Assembly: GCF_000735525.1 (NCBI RefSeq)
Contig: NZ_JMPR01000004.1
Span: 1 to 64,000 of the forward strand
Length of the DNA: 64,000 nucleotides
Reading direction: 5' to 3'
From: Tatumella ptyseos ATCC 33301
GTDB lineage: Bacteria; Pseudomonadota; Gammaproteobacteria; Enterobacterales; Enterobacteriaceae
Position 1 is the first letter of the stretch. Every line of letters starts with the position of its first letter. A program made the position numbers and the translations under genes. This document shows positions 46,901 through 55,649 of the stretch, piece by piece. The notes beneath the pieces were generated by a model that had not been told where the DNA came from, did no database searches, and worked only from the letters and a program-made list of their open reading frames with translations.

Positions 46901-47122
46901 CCCGTCCAGACCGTTCAGTTGCTGTTCGATGACCTGTACTACCGTATTCTGGGTCGTTTCAGCACTGGCCCCGGGATAACTGACCGAAATAGAAATTGCC
47001 GGCGGTGAAATATTCGGGTACTGGTTCACTGGAAGATTAAAGGTCGCTATGGCTCCGACCAGCATCACAATGATCGCGATGACCCAGGCGAAAATGGGCC
47101 GTTCGATAAAGAACTTTGACAT
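43988..47122 (-). CDS. RND multidrug efflux transporter (AcrB/MexB-type, HAE1)
   Basis: This 1044-residue inner-membrane proton/drug antiporter has twelve expected spans with two large periplasmic loops. The N-terminus SKFFIERPIFAWVIAI, the proton-relay pair in LLVDDAIVVVENVER (two Asp in TM4) and the second-half GLAAKNAILIVEFAKE segment are typical of HAE1 pumps. It works as a trimer, exporting amphiphilic drugs, dyes, bile salts or solvents. It is flanked by its adaptor gene 9 nt upstream and its channel gene. No TetR- or MarR-type regulator gene is adjacent. Confidence 0.95.
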   Translation of the reverse strand: MSKFFIERPIFAWVIAIIVMLVGAIATFNLPVNQYPNISPPAISISVSYPGASAETTQNTVVQVIEQQLNGLDGLRYLESTTSSDGSASIIATFNQGTNSDIAQVEVQDRVSLAESQLPSSVTDQGIRIRKYQKNFMMVIGLISKDGKLSNADLADLLVSKLEDPISRTKGVGDFMVMGAEYAMRIWLDPAKLYKYKLIPSDVTTAIDNQNVQVSSGSLGGLPTVPGNKTTATILGKSRFTTVQQFENVLLKVNSDGSQIRLKDVAKVALGPESYTIDSTMNGRPSAGIALRLATGANELNTAEAVRNTVAALKDSLPDNVEVEYPYDTTPVVSASIEDVVKTLIEAIVLVFFVMLIFLQNLRATLITTLVVPVVLLGTFGILAVFGYSINTLTMFGMVLAIGLLVDDAIVVVENVERVMHDEQLSPKAATIKSMQQIQGALFGIALVLSAVLLPMAFFSGSTGVIYRQFSVTIVSAMALSVLMALIFTPALCATVLKPGSAESKTRGLAGWFNRKFEQGTLSYSRGVNRILSRRGLFMLVYLVIIGVTAFLFTRVPTTFLPNEDQGLMMIQVTLPVNASSQRTQKVLNDVSEYLNKDEGSVVSTVFAVDGFNFAGRGQNSGMAFVRLKDWSQRTQADQSVSALAARTMAHFSHYKDAKIFAMVPPAVMELGNATGFDFYLQDTGDHTHQQMMEATHKFIELANKDPRLAAVRMNGMEDEPQYQLIINDERASALGLSLSDIDNTLSVAWGSSYVDQFMYNGRVKKVYLMGKASSRVTPEDLNKWYFRNSSGDMVPFSAFGSGKWVIGAPHYERFNGMSAQEIQGSPAPGYSSGQAMKAVEQIAKQLPSGFRVQWYGISYEEQASGSQTYSLYALSVLVVFLCLAALYESWSVPFSVIMVVPLGVLGTIAAVLIRGLSNDVFFQVGLLTTVGLAAKNAILIVEFAKEQHEREGRSLIDAAKDAARMRIRPIIMTSMAFILGVFPMTIANGAGAGSQHSIGTAVVGGMLTATFLAIFFVPMFYVVVSRVFSGKKQSPSEVITHDN

Positions 47123-47131
47123 CAGGCCCCC

Positions 47132-48268
47132 TTATTGTGCCGCAGGATCAGTCATTGAAAGACTGACCTTGCTGGCATCCGGCGTATCGTTGGTATCTGC
47201 GGCAACAGGTTTGACTTTCATGCCGGTACGGACATCCTGCAGCCCGTTAACCACCACCCTGTCACCGCTAACCAGTCCCTGTGTTACCAGCCAGTTTCCG
47301 CCGGTCATTTCGCCGGTTGTCACACTCTGCTGCGCGATGGTGTCATCTTTACGAAGCACATAGACGTACGGCCGGGCTTTACTGTCATGCATAATGGATT
47401 CCTGTGGGACCAGAATGCCTTGTTGCTGAACAGCCTGTGGCAGGCTGGCATGGACGAACATCCCCGGCAGTAACTCGTTATTCGGATTCGGGAACACCGC
47501 CCGCAGCACGACCGTACCGGTCGCTTCGTTAACATTGACTTCAGAAAAGGCCAGTTTTCCGTCCAGCGGATACTGACTACCATCATCGAGCTGTAGCTGA
47601 ACATCAGCCGTGTTATCCCCTACTTTTTTCAGTTTTCCTTCCGCCTGTGCCCGGCGCAGGCGCAATAATTCGGTCGACGATTCGCTGACATCCACATACA
47701 TCGGATTCAGTTGCTGGATAGTGGCCAGATAATCGGTCTGCCCGCTGGTGACAAGCGCCCCTTCGGTGACCAGTGAACGGCTGATATGTCCGGAAATCGG
47801 TGCTCTGACCAGGGTATAATTCAGGTTAACGCGGGCGGCTTCTACATCTGCTTTGGCTTCGCGTTCTGCGGCCAGGGCATCATCATAGGTTTGCTGGCTG
47901 ACAGCATGCGCGGCGGCCAGCGGCTGATAGCGTTTACGCAGCATTTCGTCGTTCTGCCAGGTCGCCAGGGCTTTGTCATACGCCGCCTGATAGGATGCGG
48001 GATCAATCTGGTACAGTGGTTGCCCCTGCCTGACTTCTCCGCCTTCGGTAAACAGACGTTTAAGGATCACACCGGTCACTTGGGGACGAACTTCTGCGGT
48101 TTTTACCGCATTTGTGCGGCCGGGTAATTGGGTAAACAACGTGACGGGCTCACTCTTCAGGGTCACGACACCGACCTCCGGCGGGGCTGATGCCACTGGC
48201 CGGGACGCTCCCTGATCGCAGGCTGAAAGCAGGAAAATCACACTGACAGACAGATATTTTAATTTCAT
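47132..48268 (-). CDS. RND efflux periplasmic adaptor lipoprotein (AcrA/MexA-type)
   Basis: This 378-residue membrane-fusion protein has a lipoprotein signal with lipobox LSAC (Cys near residue 16), a beta-barrel, a lipoyl half-motif, an alpha-hairpin (about 95-165) and the second lipoyl half around TLVRAPISGHISRSLVTEGALV. It bridges the RND pump and the outer-membrane duct. The ATG at 48268 gives the short lipoprotein signal; the extension to 48325 is rejected. It is the first gene of the three-gene operon. Confidence 0.92.
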   Translation of the reverse strand: MKLKYLSVSVIFLLSACDQGASRPVASAPPEVGVVTLKSEPVTLFTQLPGRTNAVKTAEVRPQVTGVILKRLFTEGGEVRQGQPLYQIDPASYQAAYDKALATWQNDEMLRKRYQPLAAAHAVSQQTYDDALAAEREAKADVEAARVNLNYTLVRAPISGHISRSLVTEGALVTSGQTDYLATIQQLNPMYVDVSESSTELLRLRRAQAEGKLKKVGDNTADVQLQLDDGSQYPLDGKLAFSEVNVNEATGTVVLRAVFPNPNNELLPGMFVHASLPQAVQQQGILVPQESIMHDSKARPYVYVLRKDDTIAQQSVTTGEMTGGNWLVTQGLVSGDRVVVNGLQDVRTGMKVKPVAADTNDTPDASKVSLSMTDPAAQ

Positions 48269-48784
48269 AAGTGATCTCAATATCGACGGGGAAAGGATAA
48301 GGTCTTTTTTTCCATGATATGTCATAGAAAAAGAGTTAACCGGTCACTTGCCGTAAGGATTTCGTGAGATATCATTGCAAAAAGCAACCCGACAACCTTT
48401 CCGCACGGACAGGAGAGCACCCTCCGGGGCCGGAAGTATTCACAGACGATCGGCTGCCTTAACAGGCTGGCATCACACGCCCCTTCCACTGAAAAGCCAC
48501 CTCACCCTTTCTGCACAGAGACGTCCCTCCTCCTAAAAATCACAGTGACGTTTGTGATCGTCCCGCCTTATTACCGGCCAGGGCATATGGCCCCCGCCAT
48601 CCCGGACAACAGCACACACCCGGAGTCCGGTAATGCCGGGATACATCGGTTCAGTAACGGTCCGGGGGATATCTGACGAACCGCGGGTCAGGGTGCGGGA
48701 TCTCTGTCTCAGGCCACCGTCATGTGACTATTGGCTGAGCGATGCTAGAGTTAAGGGATGACTGACAAATCCACAGGAGTGACT
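48269..48784. other. Divergent intergenic region efflux operon / metallophosphoesterase
   Basis: These 516 nt hold the efflux-operon promoter and that of the phosphoesterase. I found no gene or convincing operator palindrome. The missing local regulator gene means control comes from elsewhere, for example MarA/SoxS/RamA-type activators. Confidence 0.5.
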
Positions 48785-49897
48785 GTGCTACCTTTTATGA
48801 CCCCTGTAATGGCGCTGGTGATTGGCTGGCGTTTCATTTTACATCTTCCGCTGCCCGCTTCCGTCAGAATACTGTTGTTTGTTTTTGCCTTGCTGGTGGC
48901 GGAGTGTCACCTCATTTATCGTCTGGTGTTCGGCAATATGTTTTCACCGGAATTTCCGCAGCCGGTCATGGTGGCGATTAACGTACTGTTCGGCGCAGAG
49001 ATCCTGTTTACGCTGCTGCTGGTGCTGCATGGTCTGATCGCCGGGGTAGCTTACCTTGCGGGACACCCGTTATCCCATGAAGGGGCCACCAATAGTTTGT
49101 TATGCGCCGTATCACTGGCTATTTCAGGATATGCGGTATGGCAGGCCGTGAAGGTACCTGCAGTGAAAAATGTGACGGTGAATATCTCCGGGTTACCTTC
49201 CGCCTTTGAAGGCTACCGGCTGGTACAACTGACCGATTTGCATGCCAGTACCTTATTACGGGGTAAGCGAATGGCAGAGATCGTCAAAAAGACCAATGCA
49301 TTACATCCGGATTTGATCACCATCACCGGGGATATCGCCGATGGTACAGTGGCAGACCGTCAACAGGATGTCGCGCCACTCAGATTACTGCGGGCCGGGG
49401 ATGGCGTGGTCGCGATCCCGGGGAATCATGAATACTATGCTGATTTTTCAGGCTGGATGCGTGAAATTGAGGCCGCCGGGATCCGCGAACTGATGAATCA
49501 GTCGGTACGGATTTATCGCGGTGAACAGAGCATCGTGGTCGCCGGAGTAACCGATGAAGCAGCCCTGCGGTTTTCTCAGCCCGGTCCTTCACTGTCTGAT
49601 GCCCTGCAGGGCGTGACGCAACAGGATACCGTGATCCTGCTCGACCATCGGCCGGTGAATGCCCGTCAGAATGCGGCCAGCGGAGTCGACCTGCAACTTT
49701 CCGGTCATACCCACGGCGGTATGGTTCCGGGGCTGGATATTCTGGTGAAACGAGCCAACCACGGGTTCTATTCCGGTGAATATCGTCTGGGCCGGATGTT
49801 GCTGTATGTCAGCAATGGTACCGGCTTATGGAATGGCTTCGCCCTGCGGCTGGGATATCCGGGTGAAATTACGCTATTTACTCTGCAAAAAGGTTAA
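48785..49897 (+). CDS. Membrane-anchored metallophosphoesterase (YaeI-like)
   Basis: This 370-residue protein has an N-terminal membrane part (about four spans in residues 1-125) and a calcineurin-like phosphoesterase domain. All metal-site motifs are present: QLTDLHAS (D-x-H), TGDIADG (GD), PGNHEYY (GNHE) and SGHTHGG (GHxH). Related enzymes such as YaeI/LpxG-like proteins act on phospholipids or other pyrophosphate substrates at the membrane; the substrate here is unknown. I chose the GTG start at 48785 because AGGAG lies 5 nt upstream. The ATG at 48758 has AAGGG directly against it, which is poor spacing. Confidence 0.82.
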   Translation: MLPFMTPVMALVIGWRFILHLPLPASVRILLFVFALLVAECHLIYRLVFGNMFSPEFPQPVMVAINVLFGAEILFTLLLVLHGLIAGVAYLAGHPLSHEGATNSLLCAVSLAISGYAVWQAVKVPAVKNVTVNISGLPSAFEGYRLVQLTDLHASTLLRGKRMAEIVKKTNALHPDLITITGDIADGTVADRQQDVAPLRLLRAGDGVVAIPGNHEYYADFSGWMREIEAAGIRELMNQSVRIYRGEQSIVVAGVTDEAALRFSQPGPSLSDALQGVTQQDTVILLDHRPVNARQNAASGVDLQLSGHTHGGMVPGLDILVKRANHGFYSGEYRLGRMLLYVSNGTGLWNGFALRLGYPGEITLFTLQKG

Positions 49898-50646
49898 ACC
49901 TTTATCACGGCTACGCGGGTCTCACGACTGGTCCGCAACAAAGCCGGGCCAGCGTAATAATCAATGGAGGTAATGTCGCAAATCTCAGACAGGGGATCAG
50001 TGAAATCAGGAAGCAACTACCCGCAGCTAAACTTCAGTGCAGACGCCCGCATAAGTTATCCCTCCCCTGCCCGTGCTGGATATCCTGTCCAATAACTCCG
50101 GGAGTTATCATTCGCAATATTGTTAGATACAGGTCAACCTCACCCGGGTTCATAACCGATTTACAAAGAAAACGGATGCCGAGGCTGTTTCGTTTTCTAC
50201 GAACAGCCGACGGATCATCAAAGATCCGAAGCGAGGCGAAAAACTCACAAGCAGAGACTTGGTGACAATCATTCAGACAGGAGTTTCAGACCTGCCCGGG
50301 TATAAACGAGACCGGAAAGATAATGAACCGCTAAGGGACTGCCCGGAGGATCCTCCGCAAAATACCGGTTCAGAGAGAGCTGTTATCTGTTGCCCTGTTC
50401 CAAGCCTTACTGCATTGTTTTGATATTTTTTACGACTGTCTGTGCACCATAACAATTCAAGATTTACCGCTCCTGCACTCAATAGATCACAGCCCCCCGG
50501 GTTTTCAGTATTATAAAAAATATCTCTTAATTTTCATCTGACTGAATTTTATCGTTTTTTTATTTATAAAAAAGTGGCACGCATTGTGCTTTGTTAACTC
50601 AGTATCAAAATTATCCTTATGACAACAATATAACATTGAGTCGGAT
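49898..50646. other. Intergenic region before the ddp island
   Basis: No supportable gene is seen in these 749 nt. A GGCTGTTTCGT/ACGAACAGCC stem with one bulged base (near 50182-50207) is present. Composition shifts to A+T-rich after about 50390, marking the left edge of the ddp island. Confidence 0.5.
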
Positions 50647-51513
50647 ATGAACATGAGATCTGAAATTTTCGAAACCATCGAAGAAACATTCAGTAAACAA
50701 ACACCCAGTGATAAACGTATTAGCACCTGGTTGCTGAATAACAGAGAGCAAATTCCCTATGAAACGGCTGATAGTATCGCTCAGGCGACAGGTACCAGTG
50801 GTATTACTGTCGGACGCTATCTCCGAAAGCTAGGTTTTCGTAATCTGGATGATATGAAGAATATTCTTCGTAACGTGTCTAATTCTCCCTACAAGCCTTG
50901 GGGGGTAATAGATCGTTTAGATTCGTGGGAACAACAAAAATTCCATCCGGACAGAAGTAACCAATCTCTTAAAATGGAGATTGAAGCTATTAAGTATGTT
51001 TACCAACTGGCAAAAACAAAAGAATTTCTTACGGTCAGTCAGAAAATTGCGACCGCCGATGCAGTGATTATTTTAGGCATTCAGTCCACCCGTGGAACGG
51101 CCCATACTTTTTTTAGCCATCTGGAATATTTACGTCCAAGGGTCATCTATGCCGACGGAAGTTCAGGGAGCTGGCTTGAATCATTGAATTCAGAATACGA
51201 AAACCCTTATGTTGTTCTGACAGATACCCGTGCTTATTCTGCCGCTGCCCGCCAATTCTGCCGCGTAGCCTCAGAGACTAAAGTACCGGTGGTATTAGTA
51301 ACCGATATCTGGTGCCCCTGGGCACGTGACTATCCTATAGACTTATTACAAGTAAAAACTGACACAGGAAACTTCTGGGACTCTCTGGCGCCACTGAGCT
51401 GCCTCTTTAATCTTCTTTTATCATCTATTGTTGAGCAGTTGGGACCAAAAATTTCCGCCAGGCTCGAATATAACCGTAAATTACAGCAAGATTTTGGACA
51501 GTTTGAACATTAA
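50647..51513 (+). CDS. MurR/RpiR-family transcriptional regulator of the ddp operon
   Basis: This 288-residue regulator has an N-terminal HTH_6 domain (about 1-80; IPYETADSIAQATGTSGITVGRYLRKLGF contains the recognition helix) and a C-terminal SIS domain (about 115-260) with VIILGIQSTRGTAH as the ligand loop. SIS domains usually bind phosphosugars. Here the gene lies 18 nt before ddpX on the same strand, so it is probably co-transcribed and regulates the D-Ala-D-Ala genes, perhaps sensing a murein breakdown product. E. coli ddp is RpoS-controlled and lacks such a neighbour. An ATG at 50653 is an alternative start. Confidence 0.85.
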   Translation: MNMRSEIFETIEETFSKQTPSDKRISTWLLNNREQIPYETADSIAQATGTSGITVGRYLRKLGFRNLDDMKNILRNVSNSPYKPWGVIDRLDSWEQQKFHPDRSNQSLKMEIEAIKYVYQLAKTKEFLTVSQKIATADAVIILGIQSTRGTAHTFFSHLEYLRPRVIYADGSSGSWLESLNSEYENPYVVLTDTRAYSAAARQFCRVASETKVPVVLVTDIWCPWARDYPIDLLQVKTDTGNFWDSLAPLSCLFNLLLSSIVEQLGPKISARLEYNRKLQQDFGQFEH

Positions 51514-51531
51514 AAACCCAGGGAGCTTAAT

Positions 51532-52119
51532 ATGGATGAAAATAATTACCTGATTGACATCAGAAGTAAATTCCCAAATCTAATTATAGATATGAAATAT
51601 GCTTCATCAGACAATATCACTCAACAGCCGATTTATAGTACATCAAAATGCCTTTTACATTTTGATGCCGCACACGCGCTGGAGAAAAGTATTAACATTG
51701 CCACATTAGCAGGATTCCATTTATTAGTACTGGATGCTTATCGACCAACTGCAGCACAGGAGTTACTTTGGAATGCCTGTCCAAATAATGATTATGTCGT
51801 GCCGTTATCTCAGGGTTCCAATCACAGCCGTGGGACTGCAATTGACGTAACATTAGTGGATGCAGCCAGTGGAATGATACTTGATATGGGTACAGAGTTC
51901 GATGAGATGAATCCGCTTTCTCATCCTCACCATCCTTCTATTAATCAGACCAGCCAGCGTAACCGTCTTTTATTAAATGCCATTATGTTTGGAGGTGGAT
52001 TTACGGGAATAGTTACTGAATGGTGGCATTTCGAATTACCTACCGCTGCAGATTATCCGCTTATTGATGATGTATTTACTTGTTTTCCCCCAGCCAAGAC
52101 TGACGGAGTATTTCAATGA
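51532..52119 (+). CDS. ddpX: D-alanyl-D-alanine dipeptidase DdpX (VanX family)
   Basis: This 195-residue zinc dipeptidase has the VanX signature fully visible: R71 (DAYRPT), zinc ligands H98 and D105 in SNHSRGTAID, catalytic E163 and ligand H166 in TEWWHFE. It splits D-Ala-D-Ala into D-alanine. In E. coli DdpX lets cells use this cell-wall dipeptide as nutrient in starvation. The ddpA start overlaps its stop codon (ATGA). It has no signal peptide, so it acts in the cytoplasm on imported dipeptide. Confidence 0.94.
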   Translation: MDENNYLIDIRSKFPNLIIDMKYASSDNITQQPIYSTSKCLLHFDAAHALEKSINIATLAGFHLLVLDAYRPTAAQELLWNACPNNDYVVPLSQGSNHSRGTAIDVTLVDAASGMILDMGTEFDEMNPLSHPHHPSINQTSQRNRLLLNAIMFGGGFTGIVTEWWHFELPTAADYPLIDDVFTCFPPAKTDGVFQ

Positions 52120-53678
52120 AAACGAAGTTCACAAGGTCCGGAAACATACTCACTTTAATGATCGCCACAATTACGGCGCCGCTTAGCGTACCAGTATTGG
52201 CAGCCGTTCCCGACAATATGTTGGTTATCGGTAAAGCTGCCGATCCTCAGACACTGGATCCCGCTGTTACTATAGATAATAACGATTGGACCGTCACTTA
52301 CCCTGCCTACCAGCGCCTGGTAAAATATAAAACAGAAAACGGCAAAGGATCTACTGAGGTAGAAGGCGAGCTGGCAACCGCATGGAAAAATTCTGATGAC
52401 GGTAAAGTGTGGACTTTTACTCTGCGTAAAGGTGAAGAATTTGATGACGGAACCCCGGTCACAGCAGAAGCAGTAAAACTATCATTTGAGCGTTTGATGC
52501 ATATCAAGCAAGGGCCATCAGAAGCTTTTCCGGACGGAATGAAGGTCGCAGTGATTGATCCTCAAACCGTACAATTTACACTAAATGCCCCATTTGCGCC
52601 CTTTCTCTATACACTGGCAAATGATGGAGCCGCGATAATCAATCCGGCCATTATCAAGGAATATTCTGCAGATGATGCACGTGCCTATCTTGCAGAGCAT
52701 ACTGCCGGTTCCGGTGCTTACATGCTTAAACACTGGCAGAAAGGCCAGCAGCTCATATTAGTTCCTAATCCTCATTATGCAGATGTCAAACCTGAGTTTA
52801 AACGTGTGGTGGTTAAAATCATTAGTGAGAGCTCTGCCCGACGTCTGCAATTGGAGAAAGGTGATATAGATATTGCCGATTCCTTACCCGTAGATCAATT
52901 TACTGCACTAAAAAAACAGAATAAAGTAGCAGTCTATGATTATCCCGCATTAAGGGTAACTTATCTTTATTTAAACAACAGCAAACCCCCTTTAAACCAA
53001 GCTGATTTACGCCGGGCAATCTCGTGGTCTACAGATTATAAAGGTATAGTCTCAGGTATTCTTGATGGGAATGGTAAGCAAATGCGCGGACCTATCCCTG
53101 ATGGAATGTGGGGTTATGACCCTGATGCGATGCAATACTCTCTCGATTTGAATAAAGCAAAAGATGAATTTAACAAGGTATCGAATAAACCAAAGACCCT
53201 CTCTTTCCTTTATTCAGATAACGATCCCAACTGGGAGCCAATTGCATTATCTATGCAAGCCAACCTAAAACTACTGGGCATTAACTTAAAACTTGAAAAA
53301 CTGGCTAATGCAACAATGCGAGACCGAATTGGTAAAGGTGACTATGATATTGCCATCGGAAACTGGAGTCCGGATTTTGCTGATCCTTATATGTTTATGA
53401 ATTACTGGTTTTCATCTGATAAAAAAGGGCTACCAGGAAATCGGTCTTTCTATTCAAATCCCCAGGTAGATAACCTTCTCAAAGAAGCTACCTCAACGAC
53501 AAATCAGGATGAGAGGAAAAAATACTATCAACAGGCGGAAAAGATCGTCATTTCTGATGCTGCCTACGTTTATTTATTCCAGAAAAATTATCAGGTCGGA
53601 ATGAGCAAGTCTGTTAAAGGGTATATTTTCAACCCAATGCTTGAACAAATTTTCAATATTGCCGATATGAGAAAATAA
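52116..53678 (+). CDS. ddpA: D-Ala-D-Ala dipeptide-binding protein DdpA
   Basis: This 520-residue family 5 binding protein has a signal peptide (MKTKFTRSGNILTLMIATI, cleavage near VLA-A). Family features are ADPQTLDPA, TFTLRKGEEFDDGTPVTAEAVK, GSGAYMLKHWQKGQ and GDYDIAIGNWSPDFADP. The ddpXABCDF gene order identifies the ligand as D-Ala-D-Ala or related dipeptides. The start overlaps ddpX by 4 nt. Confidence 0.9.
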   Translation: MKTKFTRSGNILTLMIATITAPLSVPVLAAVPDNMLVIGKAADPQTLDPAVTIDNNDWTVTYPAYQRLVKYKTENGKGSTEVEGELATAWKNSDDGKVWTFTLRKGEEFDDGTPVTAEAVKLSFERLMHIKQGPSEAFPDGMKVAVIDPQTVQFTLNAPFAPFLYTLANDGAAIINPAIIKEYSADDARAYLAEHTAGSGAYMLKHWQKGQQLILVPNPHYADVKPEFKRVVVKIISESSARRLQLEKGDIDIADSLPVDQFTALKKQNKVAVYDYPALRVTYLYLNNSKPPLNQADLRRAISWSTDYKGIVSGILDGNGKQMRGPIPDGMWGYDPDAMQYSLDLNKAKDEFNKVSNKPKTLSFLYSDNDPNWEPIALSMQANLKLLGINLKLEKLANATMRDRIGKGDYDIAIGNWSPDFADPYMFMNYWFSSDKKGLPGNRSFYSNPQVDNLLKEATSTTNQDERKKYYQQAEKIVISDAAYVYLFQKNYQVGMSKSVKGYIFNPMLEQIFNIADMRK

Positions 53679-53703
53679 CTGACGGACAATGCATCCTTGT
53701 ATC

Positions 53704-53722
53704 GGGGGCTTAAACAGCCCCC
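53704..53722 (+). other. Intercistronic hairpin between ddpA and ddpB
   Basis: GGGGGCT, loop TAAAC and AGCCCCC form a 7-bp stem just before the ddpB ribosome site (AAGGAG). Like the one after gsiB, it probably stabilises the binding-protein message or limits readthrough. Confidence 0.6.
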
Positions 53723-53736
53723 CTAAGGAGTAAAAA

Positions 53737-54759
53737 ATGAGTTTCTGGAGTTTAATAAGACAACGTTTTTGGGGATTATTTCTGGTCGTCACAGGTGTCT
53801 GTGTGATTACTTTTATAATCTCACATCTTATCCCAGGAGATCCGGCTCGCTTACTCGCCGGAGATCGAGCCAGTAATGAAATAGTCCAACACATACGGGA
53901 ACAATTGGGCCTTAATTTACCATTATGGGAACAATTTATTCGATATGTAGCGCAACTTCTACATGGAAACCTCGGTATATCTATACGAACGGGAAGACCG
54001 GTTCTGGAAGATTTAAAATCTTATTTCCCGGCAACACTGGAGCTGGCATTTTGTGCTCTTTTTATTGCTCTTGTCGTAGGAGTACCGCTGGGAGTTCTTT
54101 CTGCAGTATTTAAAAATCGATGGCTGGATCACTTAGTCAGGGTACTCGCTCTGACCGGTATATCGACTCCTGCCTTTTGGTTAGGATTAGGTGCGATTGT
54201 ACTGTTCTACGGAAAACTCAATTTACTTCCCGGAGGGGGAAGATTAGATGACTGGTTAGATCCTCCTCACAGAGTTACCGGGTTTTATTTAATTGACTCA
54301 CTTCTTAGTGGTGATATAGAAACTTTTTTTAATGCTCTCCAACATATCATTCTACCAGCAACGACTCTCGCGTTTGTTCATCTGGGGATTGTCGCCCGCC
54401 AGATTCGCTCAGCAATGCTTGAGCAACTAAGAGAGGATTATATCCGTACCGCTTGTGCTAATGGCATGAGCCGTTTCACGATTATTGTTCGTTATGCATT
54501 ACCCAATGCCTTAATACCTTCAGTGACCGTACTGGGGCTTGCATTGGGAGATTTACTGTATGGCGCAGTATTAACCGAAACCGTTTTTTCCTGGCCAGGT
54601 ATGGGGGCATACGTGGTGAATTCTATTCAGGCTTTAGATTTCCCGGCTGTCATGGGATTTGCCATTGTTGTTTCATTTGCCTACGTATTGGTTAATTTAC
54701 TGGTAGATCTTCTTTACTTATTGATTGATCCACGAATGAGCCGGGGAGAACAAAAATGA
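53737..54759 (+). CDS. ddpB: D-Ala-D-Ala ABC importer permease DdpB
   Basis: This 340-residue DppB-type permease has a first span (FWGLFLVVTGVCVITFIISHLIPGDPA), six spans in total and an EAA loop (DYIRTACANGMSRFTIIVRYALPN). The periplasmic loop between spans 4 and 5 is longer than in GsiC, explaining the extra 34 residues. AAGGAG precedes the ATG. Confidence 0.92.
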   Translation: MSFWSLIRQRFWGLFLVVTGVCVITFIISHLIPGDPARLLAGDRASNEIVQHIREQLGLNLPLWEQFIRYVAQLLHGNLGISIRTGRPVLEDLKSYFPATLELAFCALFIALVVGVPLGVLSAVFKNRWLDHLVRVLALTGISTPAFWLGLGAIVLFYGKLNLLPGGGRLDDWLDPPHRVTGFYLIDSLLSGDIETFFNALQHIILPATTLAFVHLGIVARQIRSAMLEQLREDYIRTACANGMSRFTIIVRYALPNALIPSVTVLGLALGDLLYGAVLTETVFSWPGMGAYVVNSIQALDFPAVMGFAIVVSFAYVLVNLLVDLLYLLIDPRMSRGEQK

Positions 54760-55649
54760 TGTTATCCGCTGAAAAAGCGTCCTCTGTAAAACCGAAAATT
54801 CGTCATAACATGTGGAAACGGCGATTATGGATGCTCAGAAAAAGTCCTCTGACTCTGATTGGTGGCGTAATTATTCTACTGATGTTGTTAATAATGATAT
54901 TCGGCCCATGGATTGTACCTCAAGACCCTGATGCTATTAATCTTTCAGCCCGACTGGCACCTCCTGGTAGTACGCACTGGTTCGGCACTGATGAAGTGGG
55001 CCGGGATCTTTTCAGCCGCGTCATCATTGGGGCTCAGCAATCGGTTGCAGCCGGCCTGGCCGTTGTTTTTATTTCCGGGGTCTGCGGCTCGCTGTTGGGC
55101 TGTTTATCAGGTGTATTAGGGGGACGTAGCGATGCAGTGATCATGAGACTTATGGATATTATGTTATCTATCCCATCGTTGGTACTCACTATGGCTTTAG
55201 CTGCAGCGCTCGGGCCAAGCCTCTTTAATGCCATGCTGGCAATTGCAATTGTCCGCATTCCCTTTTATGTCCGGCTGGCTCGCGGACAGACATTAATTGT
55301 CAAACAGCATACTTTCGTTGAGGCATCCAAAACATTTGGAGCATCTAACTGGCATCTTATCAGTTGGCATATATTGAGGAATGCGATGCCCCCGCTGGTT
55401 GTGCAGGCATCTCTGGACATCGGTAATGCCATCCTGATGGCCGCAACTTTAGGTTTTATCGGTCTCGGAGCACAGCAACCAACCGCAGAATGGGGTGCCA
55501 TGGTTGCTGTAGGTCGTAATTATGTTCTTGACCAGTGGTGGTATTGCACTTTTCCTGGCGCTGCAATACTCATTACAGCTATCGGGTTTAATCTTTTTGG
55601 CGATGGGATTCAGGATCTGCTGGATCCGAAGGCTGGAGGGCGTCACTAA
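54756..55649 (+). CDS. ddpC: D-Ala-D-Ala ABC importer permease DdpC
   Basis: This 297-residue DppC-type permease has the conserved HWFGTDEVGRDLFSRVIIG segment, the EAA loop (FVEASKTFGASNWHLISWHILRN) and six spans. It starts within the ddpB stop region (ATGATG overlapping TGA), and its stop overlaps the ddpD start (TAATG). Confidence 0.92.
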   Translation: MMLSAEKASSVKPKIRHNMWKRRLWMLRKSPLTLIGGVIILLMLLIMIFGPWIVPQDPDAINLSARLAPPGSTHWFGTDEVGRDLFSRVIIGAQQSVAAGLAVVFISGVCGSLLGCLSGVLGGRSDAVIMRLMDIMLSIPSLVLTMALAAALGPSLFNAMLAIAIVRIPFYVRLARGQTLIVKQHTFVEASKTFGASNWHLISWHILRNAMPPLVVQASLDIGNAILMAATLGFIGLGAQQPTAEWGAMVAVGRNYVLDQWWYCTFPGAAILITAIGFNLFGDGIQDLLDPKAGGRH

